Positions 8,752 to 12,516 of a DNA stretch of 12,516 nt are shown here, one piece after another. Location of the stretch: assembly GCA_035719045.1 (NCBI GenBank), contig DASTGO010000119.1:1-12516 (forward strand), read 5' to 3'. The DNA comes from DASTGO01 sp035719045 (GTDB taxonomy: Bacteria > Actinomycetota > Actinomycetes > Actinomycetales > Kineosporiaceae). The stretch's first letter is position 1; each line of letters opens with the position of its first letter. The notes beneath the pieces were generated by a model that was given only the letters and a program-made list of their open reading frames with translations, made no database searches and was not told the DNA's origin. The translations under genes and the position numbers were made by a program.

Positions 8752-8781
8752 TACCTAACCGCAGCCGGCAGGCTTTGACAA
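8752..8781 (-). promoter_or_regulatory. Vegetative-type promoter for the LamG/RHS genes
   Basis: On the minus strand TTGTCA (complement of 8776-8781) is followed after 18 bp by TAGGTA (complement of 8752-8757). This is close to the Streptomyces housekeeping consensus TTGACR with 17-18 bp to TAGRRT. Transcription would begin near 8745, leaving a 5' leader of about 145 nt before the GTG at 8600. It is the best promoter match in the divergent region and is inferred to drive both the LamG and RHS genes. Confidence 0.5.
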
Positions 8782-8805
8782 GCAAGCGTTTCCCACACCA
8801 TGGAG

Positions 8806-8834
8806 CAACCAGACCCAACCCGTCACAACCAGAC
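8806..8834. repeat. Paired 9-bp direct repeats 20 bp apart upstream of the minus promoter
   Basis: CAACCAGAC occurs at 8806-8814 and again at 8826-8834, exactly 20 bp apart, so both copies lie on nearly the same helical face. They sit about 25-53 bp upstream of the proposed -35 of the LamG/RHS promoter, where an activator could bind. Confidence 0.4.
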
Positions 8835-9030
8835 ACCGCACCCGAGAGGGTCTGTGACCGCCCATCAACACAGACACCAAATCGCACGCCCGAAACCGCC
8901 GTCGTGGCGTCACCTCACAGGCGTTATCCCATCGGGGACGCACCCGGCGGGGCCATCCCGAACCGCTGCCTCGACCCCAACGCCACCGGCCTGGACGCCG
9001 CAGGCGCCACCTGACCCCGGCCCAGGCCGA

Positions 9031-9060
9031 ACATGAGCCCCACCAGCTCTCGGCTCACGT
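9031..9060. promoter_or_regulatory. Interrupted 9-bp inverted repeat upstream of the beta-repeat gene
   Basis: ACATGAGCC at 9031-9039 pairs with GGCTCACGT at 9052-9060 with one mismatch and a 12-bp spacer. It lies immediately upstream of the possible promoter of the plus-strand gene, so it is a candidate operator. It is not followed by a T-run. Confidence 0.35.
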
Positions 9061-9085
9061 CGTGGTGATTGTCCCCGGCGATCGC

Positions 9086-9091
9086 TAAGGT
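9086..9091 (+). promoter_or_regulatory. Possible -10 element (TAAGGT) for the beta-repeat gene
   Basis: TAAGGT fits the TANNNT actinobacterial -10. The sequence 17 bp upstream (TGGTGA, 9063-9068) is a weak -35. Transcription would start near 9098, giving a leader of about 50 nt before ATG 9150. Confidence 0.3.
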
Positions 9092-9139
9092 GCGCTCGCC
9101 ACGCCAGCGGGCGCGGCGTCCACGCCTTCATCCCTGCTC

Positions 9140-9144
9140 GGGGG
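9140..9144 (+). promoter_or_regulatory. Ribosome binding site for the beta-repeat gene
   Basis: GGGGG lies 5 nt before ATG 9150. It favours this ATG over the longer in-frame TTG at 9069, which lacks such a site and would put a charged Arg/Pro-rich stretch ahead of the signal peptide. Confidence 0.55.
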
Positions 9145-9149
9145 CTTCG

Positions 9150-11000
9150 ATGATTCCTGGAGTGCGTCGCACCCTGGTCGCGCTCACCGCCGTCCTGCTC
9201 GCCGCGGTCCCGCTCGCCGGGTCCGTCCCCGCGGCCCAGGCGGCCACCGCCACCATCTCCGGCACCATCACCGCGGCCGACACCGGTCAACCGGTGCCGC
9301 TGGCCTGCCTGGTGGCGTATCCGAACGACGGGTCCTTCCCGCAGAACGCCTGCTCCGACTCTCTCGGCCGGTACCAGCTCACTCAGCTCAGCGCCGGGGT
9401 GCAGTACCAGCTCCACGTCTGGGCGACCGGTCCCTTCCTCGGACAGTGGGCCAGGGGCGCCACCGACCAGAGGAGTGCCACCTCGTACGCGGCACCCGCG
9501 ACGGTCGACTTCGCCCTGGCCCGGGGCGTGCAGGTGTCCGGAACGGTCCGGGACACCGAGGGATCCCCGGTGGCAGGCGCCAGCGTCGGCTTCCAGCCCG
9601 CCGTGAACTCCTCCGTCGTGGACGGCGCGGACACCACGACCACCGCGAACGGCACGTACACCGTGTACCTCGCCCCCGGCGACTACGGCCTCACCTTCTG
9701 GTCCCCCACTGGGCGCAGCTGGTACGCCCACGGCAAGTACGACCTGGCCTCCGCCGACCCGATCCACGTAGCAGCCGGCACGCCGCTCACCCTGGACGAC
9801 ACCGAGCCCGCCCCGACCCTCATCACGGGTCACGTCACGGACGCCGCGACCGGCCGGCCGCTGCCCGGCATCTGCACCGGCACCACGGAGCCCGCCCACC
9901 CGGACTGGTTCTGGGGCCAGGTCTGCACGGACGCCTCGGGCGCGTACAGCCTCCCCGCCACGGCCGGCACCTGGCTGGTGCTGGCCAGCGACCCGAACGG
10001 GACCTACGCCGCCGGGCCGGGCTCGACGGTGACCATCACGAACGGCCGGACGCTCGCCGGGATCGACCTGACGATGACGAAGGGCGGCACCGTCACCGGC
10101 ACCGTCGTGGACCGGGTCACCGGCACCGCGCTGAGCGACATCTGCCCGACCGCCTATGACGCCACCACCGGCGGCTACCTGCCCGGCCAGCGCACGACCT
10201 GCAGTGACGCCGGGGGTGCCTGGTCGGTGGGCGCACTGCCCGGCCGGGCCGTGACCGTCAAACTGGCCGGGGACCAGACCCACGTCGCGCGCTGGGCATC
10301 CGACGCCGACACGCAGAAGTCGGCCACGCCGCTCACCGTGACACCCGGGGGAACGACCGACGCCGGCACCGTCCGGCTGTACCACGGCGGAACCCTCACC
10401 GGGCGGATCACCGATCCCGCGGGCAAGCCCGTCGCGGACGCCTGGGTGCTCTACGGCGCGAACTACGCCTCCCGCGCGGGCGGCCCGGAGTGGCCGTACG
10501 CGGCCCAGACCGCGGCCGACGGCACGTACACGATGACGAACGTGCCCGCGGGGAACCTTCCGGTGGAGGTGTTCACCGGTAGCGCCTTCGCCGCGTACTG
10601 GAGCGGCGGGGAGAGCGACCCGGCCAAGGCCGACCCGGTGCGGATCGGCTACGACCGGACCACCCGGTTCGACGCCGAGCTCAAGCGGGAGGCCAAGCTG
10701 CAGGTGACGGTGAGCGGTGTCCCGGCCGGTGAGTACGTCGTGGTCGACGCATACACCCACTCCGGCGCCCCGGTGGGGATCTCCTCGGACGTGTTCGCGC
10801 CAGGGCCGGGGACGATCAGCGGGCTGCCCGAGTCGAAGATCAAGCTCAAGGTGACGGCGGACGTGCCGACGCCGAACGGGCTGACCACCACGCAGCACAC
10901 GTTCTGGTACCCCAACGCCACCTCGGCCGCGGGCGCCAAGCCGATCGAGGTGCACGAGGGCCGGGCCACGAACGTCACGGTGACCGTCCCGGCCTTCTGA
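9150..11000 (+). CDS. Secreted multi-repeat carboxypeptidase-regulatory-like protein
   Basis: This gene gives 616 residues. The signal peptide is residues 1-31 (MIPGVRR, Leu/Ala/Val core, PAAQA cleavage). The rest is a string of about six prealbumin-like beta repeats, the fold called the carboxypeptidase regulatory-like domain. Most begin with a G-T/H/R-[IV]-[TVR]-D motif: ISGTITAADTG (36), VSGTVRDTEG (129), ITGHVTDAATG (225), VTGTVVDRVTG (315) and LTGRITDPAG (416), with a diverged sixth near 515-616. Several units end in a recurring W-x-(8-13)-A-x-P-[ILV] block (Trp100, 191, 382, 484, 586). There are exactly six cysteines, as pairs 53/68, 242/259 and 332/351 in repeats 1, 3 and 4, presumably disulfides. 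There is no LPXTG signal, C-terminal membrane segment or catalytic motif, so it is probably released or non-covalently surface-bound. It is divergent from the LamG/RHS genes and convergent with guaB3. Its specific role is unknown; a structural or carbohydrate-binding role is inferred from the fold. Confidence 0.88.
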   Translation: MIPGVRRTLVALTAVLLAAVPLAGSVPAAQAATATISGTITAADTGQPVPLACLVAYPNDGSFPQNACSDSLGRYQLTQLSAGVQYQLHVWATGPFLGQWARGATDQRSATSYAAPATVDFALARGVQVSGTVRDTEGSPVAGASVGFQPAVNSSVVDGADTTTTANGTYTVYLAPGDYGLTFWSPTGRSWYAHGKYDLASADPIHVAAGTPLTLDDTEPAPTLITGHVTDAATGRPLPGICTGTTEPAHPDWFWGQVCTDASGAYSLPATAGTWLVLASDPNGTYAAGPGSTVTITNGRTLAGIDLTMTKGGTVTGTVVDRVTGTALSDICPTAYDATTGGYLPGQRTTCSDAGGAWSVGALPGRAVTVKLAGDQTHVARWASDADTQKSATPLTVTPGGTTDAGTVRLYHGGTLTGRITDPAGKPVADAWVLYGANYASRAGGPEWPYAAQTAADGTYTMTNVPAGNLPVEVFTGSAFAAYWSGGESDPAKADPVRIGYDRTTRFDAELKREAKLQVTVSGVPAGEYVVVDAYTHSGAPVGISSDVFAPGPGTISGLPESKIKLKVTADVPTPNGLTTTQHTFWYPNATSAAGAKPIEVHEGRATNVTVTVPAF

Positions 11001-11060
11001 CGTCTCGGCCTCCTGACCGTCCCTGCGATCTGCGGTCTGGCCTTCTGACGCCCTGCCCCG
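10981..11060 (+). repeat. Imperfect ~33-bp tandem duplication across the stop codon
   Basis: TGACCGTCCC begins units at 10981 and 11014, and a shortened third unit begins at 11046. Within them GGCCTYCTGAC recurs at 10991, 11007 and 11039, that is at 16- and 32-bp steps. The real TGA stop (10998-11000) lies inside the first unit. The pattern suggests slippage at the 3' end of the gene. Confidence 0.55.
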
Positions 11061-11083
11061 TCCCGGAACCACGCCGGACACGC

Positions 11084-11121
11084 CTGCGGCCGGGTCCCTC
11101 CCACGAGGGGCCCGGCCGCAG
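11084..11121. terminator. Strong hairpin terminator between convergent genes
   Basis: A 17-bp stem (arms 11084-11100 and 11105-11121, CTGCGGCCGGG... pairing with ...CCCGGCCGCAG) has a 4-nt CCAC loop and one T-G wobble at 11095/11110. It lies 84 bp after the stop of the beta-repeat gene and about 135 bp after the 3' end of guaB3. It can therefore serve both directions, slightly better on the plus strand. It lacks a U-tract, which is common in high-GC actinobacterial terminators. Confidence 0.8.
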
Positions 11122-11180
11122 CGACGTTCAGGGTGCGAGGTGGGGTGCGGGTGGGAGGCCGGGCGGACCGGACCCGTGCC

Positions 11181-11239
11181 GCGCGGACCCATACGGCGCG
11201 GATCACCAGCCGCGCGGATCACCAGCCGCGCGGTCAGCG
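11181..11239. repeat. 16-bp tandem repeat array 3' of guaB3
   Basis: GCGCGGATCACCAGCC occurs twice in perfect tandem (11196-11211, 11212-11227). A diverged unit precedes it (GCGCGGACCCATACG, 11181-11195) and a partial one follows (GCGCGG, 11228-11233). It ends about 20 bp from the guaB3 stop codon and is non-coding in any supported gene. Confidence 0.7.
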
Positions 11240-11256
11240 GCGCGCCGCCGCCCGGA

Positions 11257-12378
11257 TCAGCTGGGCTCGTACGGGGAGACCACGACCTCGACCCGCTGGA
11301 ACTCCTTGAGGTCGGAGTACCCGGTGGTGGCCATGCTCCGGCGCAGCGCCCCGATCAGGTTGGTGGTGCCGTCGGCGGTCCGGGCCGGGCCGAGCAGGAT
11401 CTCCGCCAGCGAGCCGACCGTGCCGACGTGGCGGCGCTCCCCGCGGGGAACCAGCGGGTGGTGTGCCTCCGGCCCCCAGTGGAACCCCCGGCCGGGGGCC
11501 TCCACCGCGCGGGCCAGCGCCGCCCCGAGCATGACGGCGTCCGCCCCGCAGGCGACCGCCTTGACCACCTCACCGGACCGGCCCATCCCGCCGTCGGCGA
11601 TGACGTGCACGTACCGGCCGCCGGACTCGTCCATGTAGTCCCGCCGGGCGGCGGCCACGTCGGCGACGGCGGAGGCCATCGGGGCGTGGATGCCCAGGGT
11701 GGTCCGGGTGGTGTGCGTGGCACCACCGCCGAACCCGACCAGAACCCCGGCCGCACCGGTCCGCATCAGGTGCAGCGCGGCCGTGTAGGTCGCGCAGCCG
11801 CCGACGATGACCGGCACGTCGAGCTCGTAGATGAACCGCTTGAGGTTCAGCGGCTCCCGCCGGCCGGAGACATGCTCGGCGCTGACCGTGGTGCCGCGGA
11901 TGACGAACAGGTCCACCCCGGCGTCGACCACGGTCTTCCACAGCTGCTGGGTCCGCTGCGGGGTGAGTGCCCCGGCGACGGTGACCCCCGCATCCCGGAC
12001 CTCCTTCAGCCGGGCCACGATCAGGTCCGGCTTGATGTCCTCGGTGTAGATCTCCTGCATCCGCCGGGTGACGGCCGACGGTTCGAGGGCGGCGATCTCG
12101 GCGAGCAGGGGTTCGGGGTCCTCGTAGCGGGCCCACAGACCCTCCAGGTCGAGCACACCGAGCCCGCCGAGCCGGCCCACCGCGATCGCCGTCGCCGGGG
12201 ACATCACGGAGTCCATCGGCGCCGCCACCACGGGCAGGTCGAAGCGGTAGGCGTCGATCTGCCAAGCCACCCCGACCTCCTCCGGGTCACGGGTGCGCCG
12301 GCTGGGGACGATCGCGATGTCGTCGAAGGTGTACGCGCGCCGGCCCCGCTTGCCACGGCCGATCTCGATCTCGTTCAC
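11257..12378 (-). CDS. guaB3: GuaB3-family IMP dehydrogenase-related protein
   Basis: This gene gives 373 residues from GTG 12378; an in-frame TAG at 12388-12390 excludes any longer start. The fold is the IMP dehydrogenase/GMP reductase TIM barrel. The N-terminal YTFDDIAIVPSRRT (16-29) and APMDSVMS (53-60) match the family. The phosphate-binding half is VIADGGMGRSGEVVKAVACGADAVMLG (259-285, split here only by position), and the C-terminal flap region includes GALRRSMATTGYSDLKEFQRVEV (343-365). There is no CBS pair, so it is shorter than canonical IMPDH of about 490 residues. At the catalytic loop the sequence is GFGGGATHTT (215-224): His222 stands where IMPDH and GMP reductase have Cys. Actinobacterial GuaB3 proteins, from memory, usually lack this Cys and have no settled function, whereas a cyanobacterial GuaB3 acts as an IMPDH. 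Family assignment is secure; IMPDH activity should not be assumed. It is a cytosolic, probably nucleotide-binding protein. The usual guaB neighbour is not visible in the remaining 138 bp. Confidence 0.95.
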   Translation of the reverse strand: MNEIEIGRGKRGRRAYTFDDIAIVPSRRTRDPEEVGVAWQIDAYRFDLPVVAAPMDSVMSPATAIAVGRLGGLGVLDLEGLWARYEDPEPLLAEIAALEPSAVTRRMQEIYTEDIKPDLIVARLKEVRDAGVTVAGALTPQRTQQLWKTVVDAGVDLFVIRGTTVSAEHVSGRREPLNLKRFIYELDVPVIVGGCATYTAALHLMRTGAAGVLVGFGGGATHTTRTTLGIHAPMASAVADVAAARRDYMDESGGRYVHVIADGGMGRSGEVVKAVACGADAVMLGAALARAVEAPGRGFHWGPEAHHPLVPRGERRHVGTVGSLAEILLGPARTADGTTNLIGALRRSMATTGYSDLKEFQRVEVVVSPYEPS

Positions 12379-12384
12379 CGGTCA

Positions 12385-12390
12385 AGGCTA
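12385..12390 (-). promoter_or_regulatory. -10 element (TAGCCT) of a probably leaderless guaB3 promoter
   Basis: On the minus strand TAGCCT ends 6 nt before the guaB3 GTG. A transcript starting the usual 6-7 nt after the -10 would begin at the start codon itself. No Shine-Dalgarno sequence lies upstream and no clear -35 is seen, both typical of leaderless actinobacterial genes. Confidence 0.55.
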
Positions 12391-12516
12391 GCGGCCGCAC
12401 GGCGACGGTCCGGTCCCGGACAAGCCCGGCAGACGGATGCGATGCTCCGGCTTGCGCGCGGGACCGAGTCCGGGGTGGAGGAACACGCCCACCCCGGGCG
12501 GGCGCGGTGGCACATC
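12391..12516. other. Unassigned right edge
   Basis: This is 126 bp of GC-rich sequence upstream of guaB3. All three minus-strand frames read open from the window edge as far as the guaB3 promoter, but none shows a recognisable protein. An upstream gene end or plain intergenic sequence cannot be distinguished here. Confidence 0.4.

Larger units (their letters stand above)
8601..9149. other. Divergent intergenic region of about 550 bp
   Basis: No credible gene lies between the LamG-protein start and the beta-repeat protein start. Short open frames here have atypical, Arg/Pro/Cys-rich translations. The region holds a minus-strand promoter (8752-8781), a LacI-like half-palindrome (8782-8793), paired 9-bp direct repeats (8806-8834), an AGGTC/GACCT inverted pair (8715-8733), a 9-bp dyad (9031-9060) and a possible plus-strand -10 (9086-9091). 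An 11-bp word, AGACACCGCAC, occurs at both 8635-8645 and 8831-8841. The base composition is visibly less G-rich and more A/C-rich than the flanking genes. Confidence 0.6.

Noticed and set aside
8755..8943. Small minus-strand ORFs in the divergent region (62 and 147 codons)
   Set aside because: Cys/Arg/Trp-rich translations with no ribosome site, overlapping the proposed promoter and the LamG N-terminus in another frame.
6891..9014. Plus-strand frame of 707 codons over the LamG gene and intergenic region
   Set aside because: Arg/His/Pro-rich translation with no family features; it runs across the start and promoter region of the convincing minus-strand gene.
9069..9149. Upstream TTG start for the beta-repeat protein
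   Set aside because: It lacks a ribosome site and would place an Arg/Pro-rich stretch ahead of the signal peptide; it also lies upstream of the possible -10 at 9086.
8910..11222. Minus-strand frame of 770 codons antisense to the beta-repeat gene
   Set aside because: Gly/Arg/Val-rich shadow; the plus strand has a signal peptide and clear repeated beta motifs.
1..12516. CRISPR array, tRNA/rRNA, insertion sequence or integrase
   Set aside because: No regularly spaced repeats of CRISPR size, no cloverleaf, and no transposase or recombinase motifs were seen in either strand.

Overview
The window is very GC-rich (roughly 70% by eye), with GC-saturated third codon positions, GTG starts, Streptomyces-like promoter hexamers and an actinobacterial-type GuaB3. 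This indicates a high-GC actinobacterium, probably close to the Streptomycetales or a related order; the genus cannot be fixed from this sequence.

Layout: (1) Positions 1-5408, minus strand: the first ~1,800 codons of a large secreted RHS/YD-repeat protein. It has a signal peptide, a Ser/Thr/Pro linker, an SpvB-like segment and many YD repeats. It runs off the left edge before the RHS core and any C-terminal toxin. (2) Positions 5586-8600, same strand, 177 bp upstream of the RHS gene: a secreted ~1,004-residue protein with a DNRLRE-like domain, an Ig/FN3-like middle and a C-terminal LamG-like fold. The two genes look like one secretion cassette. (3) Positions 8601-9149: a divergent ~550-bp regulatory region with a good minus-strand promoter, paired direct repeats and a dyad. 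(4) Positions 9150-11000, plus strand: a secreted protein built almost entirely of carboxypeptidase-regulatory-like (prealbumin-type) beta repeats, three of which carry a cysteine pair. (5) Positions 11001-11256: a convergent intergenic region with a strong 17-bp hairpin terminator and two families of short tandem repeats. (6) Positions 11257-12378, minus strand: guaB3, an IMP dehydrogenase-related protein with His in place of the catalytic Cys and an apparently leaderless promoter. (7) Positions 12391-12516: nothing assignable.

How it fits together: the first three genes all encode exported, modular, all-beta surface or extracellular proteins, with no enzymatic motif visible. The RHS and LamG/DNRLRE genes are probably transcribed together and may be assembled or displayed together. 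In RHS systems of the WapA/polymorphic-toxin kind the effector lies at the extreme C-terminus, which here is outside the window. guaB3 is a chromosomal housekeeping-type gene and marks the boundary of this accessory-looking surface-protein cluster.
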